This document shows, one piece after another, positions 24,703-37,695 of a stretch of DNA of 64,000 nucleotides. A program made the position numbers and the translations under genes. Under the pieces are notes generated by a model that had not been told where the DNA came from, ran no database searches, and worked only from the letters and a program-made list of their open reading frames with translations. The stretch is taken from positions 62,001-126,000 of the forward strand of contig NZ_JAVFJJ010000006.1 in assembly GCF_030908245.1 (NCBI RefSeq), given 5' to 3'. This stretch comes from Sinomonas sp. ASV322 (GTDB lineage: Bacteria > Actinomycetota > Actinomycetes > Actinomycetales > Micrococcaceae). Position 1 is the first letter of the stretch. Every line of letters starts with the position of its first letter.

Positions 24703-26958
24703 TTACGCGTCGGCGGCCTCGACCGCCGCCTCAGCCGACTCGGCCGGAGCGGATCCGGCCTCGTTCTCCTCGATCACGGGCGCGAGCGAGAGCTTGCCAC
24801 GGTCGTCGATCTTCGTGATCTCGACCTGGACCTTCTGGCCGACCGAGACGACGTCCTCGACGTTGTCCACGCGCTTGCCGCCCGCGAGCTTGCGCAGCTC
24901 GGAGATGTGCAGGAGGCCGTCCTTGCCCGGCGTGAGGGAAACGAACGCGCCGAACGTCGTCGTCTTCACGACGGTGCCGAGGTAGCGCTCGCCGACCTCG
25001 GGGAGCTGCGGGTTCGCGATCGCGTTGATCGCGGCCCGCGCGGCCTCGGCCGAGGAGCCGTCGGTCGCGCCGATGAGCACGGTGCCGTCGTCCTCGATCG
25101 AGATGTCGGCGCCCGTGTCCTCCTGGATCTGGTTGATCATCTTGCCCTTGGGGCCGATGACCTCGCCGATCTTGTCCACCGGGATCTTGATCGCGATGAT
25201 GCGCGGCGCGAACTCGGAGAGCTCGTCCGGGCCCTCGATCGCGGCGTTGATGACCGAGAGGATGTGCAGGCGGGCCTCGCGGGCCTGCTTGAGCGCCGCT
25301 GCGAGGACCGAGGCGGGGATGCCATCGAGCTTCGTGTCGAGCTGGATGGCCGTGACGAACTCGCTCGTGCCAGCGACCTTGAAGTCCATGTCGCCGAACG
25401 CGTCCTCGGCACCGAGGATGTCGGTGAGGGCCGCGTAGCGGGTCTGGCCGTCGACCTCGTCGGAGACAAGGCCCATCGCGATGCCGGCCACGGGCGCCTT
25501 GAGGGGAACGCCCGCGTTGAGCAGCGAGAGCGTCGAGGCGCACACGGAGCCCATCGACGTCGAGCCGTTCGAGCCGAGCGCCTCGGACACCTGGCGGATC
25601 GCGTACGGGAACTCCTCGCGAGACGGCAGCACCGGCACGAGCGCGCGCTCGGCGAGGGCGCCGTGGCCGATCTCGCGGCGCTTCGGCGAACCGACGCGGC
25701 CGGTCTCACCCGTCGAATACGGCGGGAAGTTGTAGTTGTGCATGTACCGCTTGTGCGTCTCGGGCGAGAGCGAGTCGATCTGCTGCTCCATCTTGAGCAT
25801 GTTGAGCGTCGTGACGCCGAGGATCTGCGTCTCGCCGCGCTCGAAGATCGCCGAGCCGTGGACGCGCGGGAGCACCTCTACCTCGGCCGTGAGCTGGCGG
25901 ATGTCAGTGAGGCCGCGGCCGTCGATGCGGACCTGGTCGCGGAGGATCCGCTGGCGAACGACCTTCTTCGTGACCGAGCGGAACGCTGCGGAGAGCTCCT
26001 TCTCGCGGCCCTCGAACTGGCCCGCGAGCGAAGCGAGCACCTCGTCCTTGAGCTGGTCCGAAGCCGCCTCGCGCTCCTGCTTGTCCGCGATGCTGAAGAC
26101 CTGCGTGAGTCGCTCGTTCGCGGCGGCGTCGACGGCCTCGTACACGTCCTGCTCGTAGTCGAGGAAGATCGGGAACTCGGTGGTCGGCTTCGCGGCGCGG
26201 TCGGCGAGGTCCTGCTGGGCCTCGCACAGCGCGCGGATGAACGGCTTCGCAGCCTCGAGGCCCTCGGCGACGACCTCTTCGGTCGGAGCGGTCGCGCCCT
26301 CGTCCTTGATGAGGTTCCAGGAGTGGTCGGTGGCCTCGGCCTCGACCATCATGATGGCAACGTCGTCGCCGGCGATCCTACCGGCCACGACCATGTCGAA
26401 CGTCGCGTTCTCGAGCTGCGAGTGCTTCGGGAACGCAACCCACTGCGAGCCCTCGGCGTCGTGCACGAGCGCGACGCGCACGCCGCCGATCGGGCCCGAG
26501 AACGGGAGGCCGGCAAGCTGCGTGGACATTGACGCGGCGTTGATCGCGACGACGTCGTAGAGCTCGTCCGGGTTGATCGCGAGGACGGTCACGACGACCT
26601 GGACCTCGTTGCGCAGGCCCTTGACGAACGCGGGGCGCAGCGGGCGGTCCATGAGCCGGCACGCGAGGATCGCGTCCGTGGACGGGCGGCCCTCGCGGCG
26701 GAAGAACGAGCCGGGGATGCGGCCCGCGGCGTACATGCGCTCCTCGACGTCGACCGTGAGGGGGAAGAAGTCGAAGCCCTCGCGCGGGGCCTTGCCGGCC
26801 GTCGTCGCGGAGAGCAGCGCGGTCTCGTCGTCGATGTACGCCATCGCGGAACCGGCGGCCTGCTTGGCCAGACGGCCCGTCTCGAAGCGCAGGACGCGCT
26901 GGCCGAAGCGGCCGTTGTCGATGACGGCCTCGGCAAACTGGATCTCGGGACCCTCCAT
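24703..26958 (-). CDS. pnp: Polyribonucleotide nucleotidyltransferase
   Basis: 751 residues. Two RNase PH cores (first from residue 10, second with [22 protein letters not shown]), then a KH domain ([20 protein letters not shown]) and an S1 domain ([20 protein letters not shown]). It degrades RNA phosphorolytically and adds tails. The start at 26958 has an excellent AAGGGAGGTGG site. The C-terminus ends in an acidic Ala/Glu tail. Confidence 0.96.
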   Translation of the reverse strand: MEGPEIQFAEAVIDNGRFGQRVLRFETGRLAKQAAGSAMAYIDDETALLSATTAGKAPREGFDFFPLTVDVEERMYAAGRIPGSFFRREGRPSTDAILACRLMDRPLRPAFVKGLRNEVQVVVTVLAINPDELYDVVAINAASMSTQLAGLPFSGPIGGVRVALVHDAEGSQWVAFPKHSQLENATFDMVVAGRIAGDDVAIMMVEAEATDHSWNLIKDEGATAPTEEVVAEGLEAAKPFIRALCEAQQDLADRAAKPTTEFPIFLDYEQDVYEAVDAAANERLTQVFSIADKQEREAASDQLKDEVLASLAGQFEGREKELSAAFRSVTKKVVRQRILRDQVRIDGRGLTDIRQLTAEVEVLPRVHGSAIFERGETQILGVTTLNMLKMEQQIDSLSPETHKRYMHNYNFPPYSTGETGRVGSPKRREIGHGALAERALVPVLPSREEFPYAIRQVSEALGSNGSTSMGSVCASTLSLLNAGVPLKAPVAGIAMGLVSDEVDGQTRYAALTDILGAEDAFGDMDFKVAGTSEFVTAIQLDTKLDGIPASVLAAALKQAREARLHILSVINAAIEGPDELSEFAPRIIAIKIPVDKIGEVIGPKGKMINQIQEDTGADISIEDDGTVLIGATDGSSAEAARAAINAIANPQLPEVGERYLGTVVKTTTFGAFVSLTPGKDGLLHISELRKLAGGKRVDNVEDVVSVGQKVQVEITKIDDRGKLSLAPVIEENEAGSAPAESAEAAVEAADA

Positions 26959-27115
26959 GGGAGAGCCACCTCCCTTTCATTGTCAGGCGGAGGCGGCGGG
27001 AACCCGGTCTTCGATCGAGGCCCTTGGCGCGGTGCGAAGCCGCCCGCAAGGGCCACTACCGAGGACCGCAGATTGCCGGTGCCTCCGATGGTCTAAAACA
27101 TGTTTGCGTGCTGAA

Positions 27116-27152
27116 GCGGCCCACCCATTCCCCAGAGGAAAAAGCGGGCCGC
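27116..27152 (-). terminator. Stem-loop between rpsO and pnp
   Basis: GCGGCCC and GGGCCGC arms around a loop containing a T-run on the minus strand, starting 8 nt after the rpsO stop. The U-tract after the stem is weak, so it may instead be a processing site or partial terminator in an rpsO-pnp transcript, as RNase III sites are elsewhere. Confidence 0.5.
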
Positions 27153-27159
27153 CCCAAGA

Positions 27160-27429
27160 CTATCGGCGCAGGCCGAGACGCTCGATGAGCGAACGGTAGC
27201 GTTCGATGTCGGTGTCGTGCAGGTAGGCGAGCATGCGCTTGCGACGGCCGACGAGCGCGAGCAGGCCGCGCTGCGTGTGGAAGTCGTGCTTGTGCTGCTT
27301 CATGTGCTCAGTCAAGTCCTTGATGCGCTTCGTGAGAACGGCGATCTGGACCTCGGGAGACCCGGTGTCGCCTTCCTTGGTCGCGTATTCCTCGATGATC
27401 GCCTGCTTGACGGCGGGATCCAAAGCCAT
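27160..27429 (-). CDS. rpsO: 30S ribosomal protein S15
   Basis: 89 residues, the normal S15 length, binding 16S rRNA early in small-subunit assembly. The sequence shows [33 protein letters not shown] and [13 protein letters not shown] 27429 begins [15 protein letters not shown], matching family starts. It lies upstream of pnp in the usual order. Confidence 0.97.
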   Translation of the reverse strand: MALDPAVKQAIIEEYATKEGDTGSPEVQIAVLTKRIKDLTEHMKQHKHDFHTQRGLLALVGRRKRMLAYLHDTDIERYRSLIERLGLRR

Positions 27430-27433
27430 TGAG

Positions 27434-27561
27434 CTCAGTACCTCTCGAATTGTGCCGTGCGGCCCGCGGGACGCTTCGTCCCCGGGGAACACCGAACAGG
27501 TTTCCCGGATCGGCGCGGCCCAGGCCGCCACGGACTGCAGCGAGGACCACAGAGGATTCTA
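27434..27561 (-). promoter_or_regulatory. rpsO leader with two hairpins and -10 candidate
   Basis: TAGAAT (27561-27556 on minus) overlaps the kynU stop region and is a possible -10. The leader contains GCGGCC-CA-GGCCGC (27515-27528) and a GGGAC/GTCCC hairpin near 27468-27482. S15 is known to regulate its own mRNA through leader structures in several bacteria; whether this leader does so is inference. Confidence 0.3.
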
Positions 27562-28794
27562 TCAAACAAGCTCGTCGCGAACGGCCTCGATCCCGCGCAG
27601 CGTCTCTCCGAAGCTCGTGCTGAGTGGCGAGAGCCCGAGCCTGAGTCCCTGTGGCGCCCGGAAGTCGGGGATGACTCCGCGGCCCCACAGGCGCTGCGTG
27701 ACCTCCCGGAACGACGGATGCTCGAGCGTCACGTGCCCGCCGCGCACGGCCGCGTCCGCGGGCGAGGCGAGCGTCACTCCGAGCGGCTCGAGGAGCTTGC
27801 CGTGCGCGGCGATCGCGAATTCGGTGAGCGCGATCGACTTCTCCCGGATCGCCGCGATGCCCGCCTCCTCGACGAGCTCGAGCATGCCGCGCAGCGGGAG
27901 CATCGCGAAGATCGGTGGCGTCCCGCTGATGAAGCGGCGGATGCCGTCCGCGGGCTCGTACCCTGGCCCCATCTCGAACGCGTCGCGCCGGCCGAGCCAG
28001 CCCTGGACCGGCTGCCGAAGGGCCGCGTGGTGCCGAGCGGCGACGTACGCGAACGCGGGCGAGCCGGGCCCGCCGTTGAGGTACTTGTAGGTGCAGCCCG
28101 CCGCGAAGTCGGCGCCCCACGCGTCGAGCTCCACCGGGACGGCGCCCGCCGAGTGGCACAGGTCCCACACGACGAGCGCTCCGGCGCGGTGCGCGAACTC
28201 GGTGATGGCCCGCGCGTCGGCAATGTAGCCCGAGCGGTACGCGACGTGGGAGAGGACGACGACGGCGGTGCGCTCCGAGATCGCCTCGGCGGCCTGCGCC
28301 GTGGTCACCCCGGTCAACGGGTCGGCGTCGATCCACCGCACGGTGAGTCCCCGCTCGGCGCCGATGCCCTCGACGAGATAGCGGTCCGTCGGGAAGTTGT
28401 CCGTGTCCGCCACGATCTCGGTGCGGTCGGGTCCTGCGAGCTCGACGGCAGCGCGGATGAGCTTGTACAGGTTGACGGTGGTCGAGTCGGCAATGACCGT
28501 CTGGCCAGCGGCAGCGCCGAGGCACGCGCCCCCGAGCCGATCGCCGAGGACCAGCGGCTCGTCGAGCCAGCGCTCGTCCCAGCCCCGGATCAGCCGGCCG
28601 CCCCACTCCTCCTCCGCGAAGACCCGCACATCCTCGGCCGTGCGCCGCAGCGGTCGTCCGAGCGAGTTTCCGTCGAGGTAGGACACGACGTCCGGCGACT
28701 CGACGAAGAGCTCGCGGAACCGCGCGAGCGGATCGTCGGCGTCGAGCGCCGCGGCGCGCCCGGCCAGCTCGCTCACCGGCGCCACCTCGCTCAT
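27562..28794 (-). CDS. kynU: Kynureninase
   Basis: 410-residue PLP enzyme cleaving kynurenine to anthranilate and alanine. The PLP lysine is K237 in [11 protein letters not shown]; other blocks are [20 protein letters not shown] and [13 protein letters not shown] 28794 overlaps the kynA stop as ATGA, so the two are translationally coupled. The kynurenine formamidase (kynB) that would link the two steps is not in the window. Confidence 0.94.
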   Translation of the reverse strand: MSEVAPVSELAGRAAALDADDPLARFRELFVESPDVVSYLDGNSLGRPLRRTAEDVRVFAEEEWGGRLIRGWDERWLDEPLVLGDRLGGACLGAAAGQTVIADSTTVNLYKLIRAAVELAGPDRTEIVADTDNFPTDRYLVEGIGAERGLTVRWIDADPLTGVTTAQAAEAISERTAVVVLSHVAYRSGYIADARAITEFAHRAGALVVWDLCHSAGAVPVELDAWGADFAAGCTYKYLNGGPGSPAFAYVAARHHAALRQPVQGWLGRRDAFEMGPGYEPADGIRRFISGTPPIFAMLPLRGMLELVEEAGIAAIREKSIALTEFAIAAHGKLLEPLGVTLASPADAAVRGGHVTLEHPSFREVTQRLWGRGVIPDFRAPQGLRLGLSPLSTSFGETLRGIEAVRDELV

Positions 28795-29654
28795 CGGCCG
28801 ATCTCCGTCCGCACGGCGAACAGCTCGGGGAAGAACGTGAGCTCGAGGGCTTTGCGGAGGAACCCGACGCCGCTCGAGCCGCCCGTCCCGACCTTCATGC
28901 CGATGGTCCGCTGGACGGTTCGAAGGTGCCGGAAGCGCCACAGCTGGAAGTTGTCCTCGAGGTCCACGAGCTCCTCGCACGTCTCGTACGCCGACCAATG
29001 CTCCTCGGCATGGTCGTAGATCTCCTTGAAGAGCGGCACGAGCGCCTCACAGAAGGAGTGCGCGACGCGCACGTCCCGGTCGAGCACCACGGCCGGAATT
29101 GCGTAGCCCTGACGAGCGAGGTAGCGGAGGAACTCGTCGTAGAGGCTCGGAGCGTTGAGAAGCTCCTCGAGCTGCGCCTGCATCTCGGGCTCGGAATCGA
29201 AGATCGGCAGCATGTCCGCGTTCTTGTTGCCGAGGATGAACTCGACCGAGCGGTACTGCCCGGACTGGAAGCCGGAGGCATGGCCGAGGAAGCCGCGGAA
29301 CTGGGCGTATTCGTGCGGCGTGAGGGTCGCGAGGACGCTCCACTGCTCCGTGAGCGTCTTCTGGATGTGCTTGACCCTCGCGATGGCTTTGAGTGCGGCC
29401 CCGAGGTTGTCCTCGCGCAGCCACGCGCACGCACTCCGCAGCTCGTGCAGCACGAGTTTGAGCCACAGCTCCGTGGTCTGGTGCTGGATGATGAAGAGGA
29501 GCTCGTCGTGGTGCTCGGGAACGCTCACGGGGTGCTGGGCGCTCAGGAGCCGGTCGAGCTGGAGGTAGCCGCTGTAGGTCATGCGGCCAGCCAGATCGCG
29601 GACGATGCCGTCTTCGAGCGCGCGCGTATTGGGGTTTTCTGTGAGATGGGTCAC
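28791..29654 (-). CDS. kynA: Tryptophan 2,3-dioxygenase
   Basis: 287-residue cytosolic heme dioxygenase opening the indole ring of tryptophan to N-formylkynurenine. Family blocks are [44 protein letters not shown] and the heme-ligand histidine region [23 protein letters not shown]. It is the first gene of a two-gene tryptophan catabolism unit. Confidence 0.95.
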   Translation of the reverse strand: MTHLTENPNTRALEDGIVRDLAGRMTYSGYLQLDRLLSAQHPVSVPEHHDELLFIIQHQTTELWLKLVLHELRSACAWLREDNLGAALKAIARVKHIQKTLTEQWSVLATLTPHEYAQFRGFLGHASGFQSGQYRSVEFILGNKNADMLPIFDSEPEMQAQLEELLNAPSLYDEFLRYLARQGYAIPAVVLDRDVRVAHSFCEALVPLFKEIYDHAEEHWSAYETCEELVDLEDNFQLWRFRHLRTVQRTIGMKVGTGGSSGVGFLRKALELTFFPELFAVRTEIGR

Positions 29655-29663
29655 CCAATCAGC

Positions 29664-30248
29664 CTAGCGGGCGCGGCGGCCCCGGGGCTGCCCATCGATC
29701 CGCACGGGTTCGAGCGGCGGCTCGCGCAGTTCGGCCCAGCCGAGCAGCACGAACGCAAGGCCCCACACGCCCACCGCGAATTCGCCCACGACGTTCCCCG
29801 CCGCGTACACGGGAAGGATCACGAACGGCAGGATCCCCACTCCGAGGGGCACGAAGCGCTCCCAGCCGTGCCACGTGTGGTTCCTCAGCGCGGCGATCCC
29901 GGCGAGCACGAAGCCGACCGGAATCGCCACCGTGGCGGACGCGTAGAAGAGCGCGAGATCGACAAACGGCTCGAAGATGTTGCCGATCGCGAGGAGCGCG
30001 AGGCCCACGATGGCGAGCGCAAGGCCCGTGCGCGCGAGCACGCCTCCCCCGAACGCGTGGTCGGACCAGAGCCCAACGCAGCCGAACGCGATGAGCAGCT
30101 GCGCAACGCCGATCGCCGGTCCGACGATGGCAAAGTATGCCGTCCTGTTGGACGCGAAGAGCTCCCCCGCCTGCAGGAGGAACATGACGGCCCCGCCGAG
30201 AATCATCGCGAAGGCCGCCCAGCGGAACCAGGCTCGTGACTCGCTCAT
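29664..30248 (-). CDS. Six-helix membrane protein, unknown function
   Basis: 194 residues with about six hydrophobic helices (8-28, 38-60, 70-92, 97-120, 130-150, 155-172) and a short Arg-rich cytosolic tail. No family recognised. The start ATG 30248 lies 9 nt after the ribF stop, so it is probably part of the same transcript; kynA starts 10 nt after its stop. Confidence 0.7.
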   Translation of the reverse strand: MSESRAWFRWAAFAMILGGAVMFLLQAGELFASNRTAYFAIVGPAIGVAQLLIAFGCVGLWSDHAFGGGVLARTGLALAIVGLALLAIGNIFEPFVDLALFYASATVAIPVGFVLAGIAALRNHTWHGWERFVPLGVGILPFVILPVYAAGNVVGEFAVGVWGLAFVLLGWAELREPPLEPVRIDGQPRGRRAR

Positions 30249-30257
30249 GGCGGGATT

Positions 30258-31259
30258 CTAGGCCCCGGGCTTGGCCCCCACCAGAATCCGGCGAGCCTGA
30301 TCGACGTCGACCTTCATTTGCTCGACGAGCGCCTCGGGACCCCGATACGCGACCATGCCCCGGAGGCGCTCGACGAACTCGACAACGACGTTCTGGCCGT
30401 AGAGGTCGAAGTCGTCGGGTGACTCGTCGGGGCGGTCGAGGACGTGCGCCTCGACCTGCCGCGCGACGCCCGCGAACGTCGGATTCGAGCCGACCGAGAT
30501 CGCTGCGGGCCAGCGCGTTCCGGCGGCGTCGAGGAGCCAACCCGCGTAGATGCCGTCAGCGGGGATGTGGCCGATCGAATCGTGGGCGAGGTTGGCCGTC
30601 GGGAAGCCGAGCGCGCGTCCGCGGGCCGCGCCGTGGACCACCTCGCCGTGGATCGCGTGCGGGCGGCCGAGGATCTCCGCGGCCGTGCGGACATCGCCCC
30701 GGTCGAGGGCCTCGCGGACCCAGGTCGACGAGCAGCGCCGCTCCTCGCCGTCGTCCGCTGGCTCGGTGGGCTCGGGGTCCTTCTCCGTGAACTCCTCCAC
30801 GACCACGACGTCGAAGCCGTGCTTGCGCCCGAGCTCCTCCATCGTGCGGAGGTCGCCGGTGTTGCCGCGGCCGAAGCGGACGTCATGGCCGACGACGACG
30901 GCGCTCGCCCTGAGCCCGTCGACGAAGACGTTCTTGACGAATTCCTCGGCGGTCTGTTGGGCGAACTCGAGCGTGTAGTGGAGCACGAGCACCGCGTCGA
31001 GCCCGAACGCGAGCAGCGCCGCGATGCGGTCCTCGATGCCCATGATGAGATCGGGCGCGGTGTCGGGCCGGTGGACCTGGGCAGGGTGGGGGTCGAACGT
31101 CACCGCGACGGTCTTGCTCCCAGACTCGCGCGCCGTACGCTCGAGCTGCGCGAGAACCTGCTGGTGCCCGCGGTGGACGCCGTCGAAGTTGCCGACCGTC
31201 ACCGCCGCCGGGCCGAAATCGTCGGGGACTTCGTCAAGCCCCCGCCATATGTGAACCAT
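30258..31259 (-). CDS. ribF: Bifunctional riboflavin kinase/FMN adenylyltransferase
   Basis: 333 residues converting riboflavin to FMN and FAD. The N-terminal nucleotidyltransferase has VGNFDGVHRGHQQ (HxGH at 29-32), then SSTWVREAL; the C-terminal kinase domain has HGEVVHGAARGRALGFPTANL and VSVGSNPTF-like strands. ATG 31259 gives the normal MVHIWRGLDEVPDDFGPAAVTVGNFDG start. It follows the truB cluster as usual. Confidence 0.95.
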   Translation of the reverse strand: MVHIWRGLDEVPDDFGPAAVTVGNFDGVHRGHQQVLAQLERTARESGSKTVAVTFDPHPAQVHRPDTAPDLIMGIEDRIAALLAFGLDAVLVLHYTLEFAQQTAEEFVKNVFVDGLRASAVVVGHDVRFGRGNTGDLRTMEELGRKHGFDVVVVEEFTEKDPEPTEPADDGEERRCSSTWVREALDRGDVRTAAEILGRPHAIHGEVVHGAARGRALGFPTANLAHDSIGHIPADGIYAGWLLDAAGTRWPAAISVGSNPTFAGVARQVEAHVLDRPDESPDDFDLYGQNVVVEFVERLRGMVAYRGPEALVEQMKVDVDQARRILVGAKPGA

Positions 31260-31308
31260 CGTCCTCGCCTCGTCGCCGAATGTCTCGCGTCCCAACACTA
31301 CCGGCCCG

Positions 31309-31782
31309 CTACCGGCGAGACGGCCGGCCGACCCTGCGGGGTCGGTTGGTGTAGAGCCAGGCGAGACCGATGAACGGCAGGACGAGGGGCACGAAGCCGT
31401 ACCCGCGTCCGTAGACGCTCCACACCGTGTCCTGGGCGAAATCCTGCGGGGCGACGACGCTGATCGTGCCGACCACGAGCACGCCCACGAGCTCGACGAG
31501 CACGGCGCTGAGCGTGACGTACCAGCCCGGCACGCCGCGCCGAGCCATGGCGACAGTCGCGACGATGTAGACGACGGCGGCCACCGCGCTCAGTATGTAC
31601 GCGAGGGGCGCCTCGCTGAACTTGGTGAGGATCTGGTAGCCGGCGCGGGCAGACGCAGACAGGGCGAAGATCCCATAGATGGCCACGATGATGCGGCCGA
31701 CCCCTCGGCCCCTCGCGCTCGGCGAGTATTCGAGGTCCTGGGAATCGTCGGCAGACTTGTCAGGGGCGGTATTGTCGGCCAC
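31309..31782 (-). CDS. Four-helix membrane protein, unknown function
   Basis: 157 residues from GTG 31782, 2 nt after the stop of the next upstream gene. An acidic, Asp/Ser-rich N-terminus of about 30 residues precedes four hydrophobic segments and an Arg-rich end (NRPRRVGRPSRR). No family recognised. It forms a tandem with the following small membrane protein gene between truB and ribF. Confidence 0.68.
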   Translation of the reverse strand: MADNTAPDKSADDSQDLEYSPSARGRGVGRIIVAIYGIFALSASARAGYQILTKFSEAPLAYILSAVAAVVYIVATVAMARRGVPGWYVTLSAVLVELVGVLVVGTISVVAPQDFAQDTVWSVYGRGYGFVPLVLPFIGLAWLYTNRPRRVGRPSRR

Positions 31783-31784
31783 CT

Positions 31785-32153
31785 TCAGAACGCTCCATTC
31801 CAGATCTGTTCCATGCGGAAAAGCATCACGAACACCGTAACGGGAACGGCCGCGAGCACGACGTTGCTCCACCGGCTCTTGTCGAGGACGGCCCACCAGA
31901 AGGCGGCGATCGGCAGGACGAAAGCCGTCGCGGCGTAGCCCCAGAACTCCCACGACTCGCCCCGCACGGGCTCACCGCTGCTCTGGCGGATCGCGGCGCC
32001 GACGGCGAAGGCCACGAGGAAGAGCTCGACGGCGGCGACGGAAAGGATCGCGGCGTCGCCCGGGTACCGCTTCGTCACGGCCGCGACGAGGCAGACGACG
32101 AGAGAGATGGCGCACACCGCGACGCCGATCCAGTAGAACGGATCCGTGATCAC
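31785..32153 (-). CDS. Small four-helix membrane protein, unknown function
   Basis: 122 residues from GTG 32153, whose GTGA overlaps the truB stop, so it is coupled to truB. Four hydrophobic segments (about 5-27, 35-56, 70-90, 95-112). This kind of gene is common between truB and ribF in Arthrobacter-like genomes; no function is known to me. Confidence 0.7.
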   Translation of the reverse strand: MITDPFYWIGVAVCAISLVVCLVAAVTKRYPGDAAILSVAAVELFLVAFAVGAAIRQSSGEPVRGESWEFWGYAATAFVLPIAAFWWAVLDKSRWSNVVLAAVPVTVFVMLFRMEQIWNGAF

Positions 32154-33055
32154 TCGGCTGTCACTCCCCGTGTGTCTCCCCCGCGCGCGGCGAACACGAG
32201 CTCGGGCCTCGCTGCCTGGCCGGCGTCCTTGAGGAGCGCCACGAGGTTCCCGTCCGGGGAAAAGGCCGCGGTCACAGCGTCGCTGCCGCTGGGGGCGATG
32301 CGGCGCCCGAACGAGAGCTCCACCGCTTCGTCCGGCGTGAGCTCGCGCGACGGCAGGAGTGCTCGCGCGGCGTCGGCGAGCGGCAGGACCGAGAAGTCCT
32401 CCCCGAGCTCATCGAGCGTGCGGGCGGCGGCGATGTCGTAGGGACCGACTTGGGTGCGGCGGAGGGCCGTGAGGTGGCCGCCGACCCCGAGATCGGCCCC
32501 GAGGTCGCGGGCGAGCGCACGGATGTAGGTGCCCGAGGAGCAGCGGACGGTCGCGTCGACGTCCTGGACTCGCCCGCCGCGCTCCCGCCGGATCTCGTGG
32601 ACGTCGAACGAATAGACCGTGACGGGCCTCGACTCGAGTTCGACGCTCTCCCCTGCGCGCACCCGCGCATACGACCGCTGCCCGCCCACTTTGATCGCGC
32701 TCACGCTGCTGGGGACCTGGAGGATCTCGCCCGTGAGCCGCATCGTGGCGGTCCGAATCTGCTCCTCCGTGACGGCCGCCGCTATCGTCTCGGTGAGCAC
32801 TTCGCCTTCGGCGTCGTCCGTCACCGTGCTCTGGCCGAGCCGGATGGTGGCCGTGTAGGTCTTCGAGGTTCCCACGATGTACGAGAGGAGGCGCGTAGCG
32901 CGGTTGATGCCCACGACGAGCACGCCGGTGGCCATGGGATCGAGCGTTCCCGCGTGCCCCACTTTGCGGGTTCCGGCCAAGCGGCGGACGCGGCCGACGA
33001 CGTCGTGGCTCGTCCATCCCTGCGGTTTGTCGACGATCACGAGTCCAGAAAGCAC
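32150..33055 (-). CDS. truB: tRNA pseudouridine(55) synthase
   Basis: 301 residues. The catalytic aspartate is D39 in GHAGTLDPMATG; other family blocks are KPQGWTSHDVV, GTSKTYTATIRLG, QVPSSVSAIKVGGQRSYARVR and RCSSGTYIRALARDLG. It makes pseudouridine in the T-loop of tRNAs. It sits in the conserved infB-rbfA-truB-ribF cluster. Confidence 0.96.
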   Translation of the reverse strand: MLSGLVIVDKPQGWTSHDVVGRVRRLAGTRKVGHAGTLDPMATGVLVVGINRATRLLSYIVGTSKTYTATIRLGQSTVTDDAEGEVLTETIAAAVTEEQIRTATMRLTGEILQVPSSVSAIKVGGQRSYARVRAGESVELESRPVTVYSFDVHEIRRERGGRVQDVDATVRCSSGTYIRALARDLGADLGVGGHLTALRRTQVGPYDIAAARTLDELGEDFSVLPLADAARALLPSRELTPDEAVELSFGRRIAPSGSDAVTAAFSPDGNLVALLKDAGQAARPELVFAARGGDTRGVTAE

Positions 33056-33106
33056 GCCTCCCAGTATATGGAGCGAGCTGGTGCCCCATGCGCCAATGCT
33101 CGTGCG

Positions 33107-33589
33107 CTAATACTCCACACGGGCGGTGAACGCCGCCCACGCGTCGAAGGGCGCGGTCCTCTGGGCGAGCTCCGACCGGGCGACGGGCATACGGCTGCGA
33201 TCGTCGCCGTCGAAGTACTCGTAGAACTCAGCGTCGTCGAAGCCCGCCGCCGCCGCATCGTGCCGGTCCGCGGCGAAGTACACCGCCGAAATCCGGGCCC
33301 ACAAGGCAGCGGAGAGGCACAGCGGGCACGGCTCGCAGCTCGTGTAGAGGGCGGCACCGTGGAGGTCGAAATCACGGGTCCCCGCGGCCGCGCGGCGGAT
33401 GGCGACGACTTCCGCGTGGGCGGTCGGGTCGTTGTCCCGCGTCACGCGGTTGGTCCCCTCGAAGATCGTTCCGTCCGGCATGACGACGACGGCGCCGAAG
33501 GGGCCGCCCCCCTCGGCGACGTTCGCTGTGGCCAGTTCGACGGCGCGCTCGAGATGGCGGCGCACTGCATCCTCGTCCATGCGGCCCAT
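33107..33589 (-). CDS. Nucleoside/guanine deaminase (CDA fold)
   Basis: About 160 residues. The zinc site is HAEVVAIRRA with PCPLC in TSCEPCPLCLSAALWARI, as in guanine deaminases and TadA-like enzymes; GGGPFGAVVV and the Asp/Tyr-rich tail (DDAEFYEYF) favour a guanine-deaminase-type enzyme over tRNA adenosine deaminase. The start is ambiguous: ATG 33589 or 33580, neither with a clear ribosome site. It interrupts the rbfA-truB pair. Confidence 0.82.
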   Translation of the reverse strand: MGRMDEDAVRRHLERAVELATANVAEGGGPFGAVVVMPDGTIFEGTNRVTRDNDPTAHAEVVAIRRAAAGTRDFDLHGAALYTSCEPCPLCLSAALWARISAVYFAADRHDAAAAGFDDAEFYEYFDGDDRSRMPVARSELAQRTAPFDAWAAFTARVEY

Positions 33590-33622
33590 GGTAGCCCGGT
33601 GTGCGGACACCAGGGCGACCCT

Positions 33623-34123
33623 TTATTCAGAGTCGACGTCGACGCCGTCGAACTCGGACTCGTGCTCCGCGTCGTCGAACTCCCCGTCAAACCCGTCGTC
33701 GTGGGACTCCGGCTTCTTATAGGGATCGGCGTCGCCCGCGTGCTGGGCGCCCACCGCGAGGCGGGCCACCTCCTCGTCGCGGGCCCGCGCCTGGCGCAGA
33801 AGGTCCTCGACGTGCGACGCATTCACGGGAACCTCGTCGGCAACGAACTCAAGGGTCGGCGTGAGCCGAATCGTCAGGTTCCGGCCGACCTCGCGGCGGA
33901 GGACGCCCTTCTTGGCATCGAGGACCTCGCGGGCGCCTTCTTGGGCCGCGGCGTCGCCGAGCACGGTGTAGTAGACGGTTGCGTGCTGCAGGTCGTTCGT
34001 CACGCGCGCATCAGTTATCGTGATCGCCTCGGCGCGCTCGTCCTTGACGGCCTTGCGCAGCGCCTCGGCCACAACAACCTTGATCCGCTGGGCAAGTCGC
34101 GCAGCGCGTGCGGGATCGGCCAT
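33623..34123 (-). CDS. rbfA: Ribosome-binding factor A
   Basis: 166 residues. The KH-like core (RAARLAQRIKVVVAEALRKAV, ITITDARVTNDLQHATVYYTVLG, RNLTIRLTPTLEFVAD) is followed by a long acidic C-terminal tail from about residue 130. RbfA helps mature the 16S rRNA 5' region. A strong AGGAGGAG-like site precedes the ATG. Confidence 0.95.
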   Translation of the reverse strand: MADPARAARLAQRIKVVVAEALRKAVKDERAEAITITDARVTNDLQHATVYYTVLGDAAAQEGAREVLDAKKGVLRREVGRNLTIRLTPTLEFVADEVPVNASHVEDLLRQARARDEEVARLAVGAQHAGDADPYKKPESHDDGFDGEFDDAEHESEFDGVDVDSE

Positions 34124-34148
34124 GGGGAACTCCTCCTAAAGGGACTGG

Positions 34149-34178
34149 GAAGGGGCCCCGCGTGCGCAGGGCCCCTTC
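34149..34178 (-). terminator. Perfect 10-bp hairpin between infB and rbfA
   Basis: GAAGGGGCCC pairs with GGGCCCCTTC around a 10-nt loop, 15 nt after the infB stop. Only a short T-run follows on the minus strand, and the rbfA start is close, so partial termination or attenuation fits better than a full stop. Confidence 0.55.
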
Positions 34179-34189
34179 GTGCCGGACGG

Positions 34190-37081
<2,892 letters not shown>

Positions 37082-37252
37082 ATTTCTCCTGTCTCGGTCC
37101 GCGCCGAGCCAGGCGTGGACCGTCTACTGCTTGCTGCAGGCCTCGTCAGTCACTACTGAACGCTTCAGTGGACGAGCTGCGAGGCCGTCGGCGGCGCGCA
37201 ACAACGTGTTCATCGCTACGCACTCATCGGATGGGGACTCATCGGGTTTCCA

Positions 37253-37570
37253 TCAGATTTCTGACCCGCTTTCAGCTTGGACGGTGACCGTGCGGGCGGG
37301 GGCCTGCACGGCGGAGCCTACGAAGGCGTCGACCGCCGTGTGGTCCGCGGCACCCCTAAAGGCGCGCTGGAACGCGCGGCGTTTGACGGCTTGCGTCAGG
37401 CATACCTGATCGGGATGCAGCCAAGCACCTCGTCCAGGCAGTCGGCGGCGCGGATCGACGATGACGCGTTGAGGGTCATCGGGGTCCCGCACCAACCGGA
37501 GCAGTTCTGTCCGGGGCGCAGTCCGACGGCATCCGATGCAGGTTCGCAGTGGTTCGGCTTTGCTCCGCAC
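37253..37570 (-). CDS. ylxR: YlxR family RNA-binding protein
   Basis: 105 residues from GTG 37570, with AGGGG about 9 nt upstream. The family core is RTCIGCRRTAPRTELLRLVRD and DPRRRLPGRGAWLHP. YlxR proteins are small basic nucleic-acid-binding proteins between nusA and infB. The frame extends further upstream but without family sequence. Confidence 0.88.
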   Translation of the reverse strand: MRSKAEPLRTCIGCRRTAPRTELLRLVRDPDDPQRVIVDPRRRLPGRGAWLHPDQVCLTQAVKRRAFQRAFRGAADHTAVDAFVGSAVQAPARTVTVQAESGSEI

Positions 37571-37695
37571 GTTCCGCTGCCCCTGGGTCTGTTTCTCGCC
37601 GTCGGGCGCACGCCCGGACCTGTCTATTCTATAGCCCGCGTGGGAGGACGCGAAAAACAGGCTCCTCGCCGTGTTCGCCCGCGGAACCTCTCCGC

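Noticed and set aside
24028-26532. Long plus-strand frame opposite the M16 protease gene and pnp
   Set aside because: Same antisense artefact; pnp and the M16 gene are unambiguous on the minus strand.
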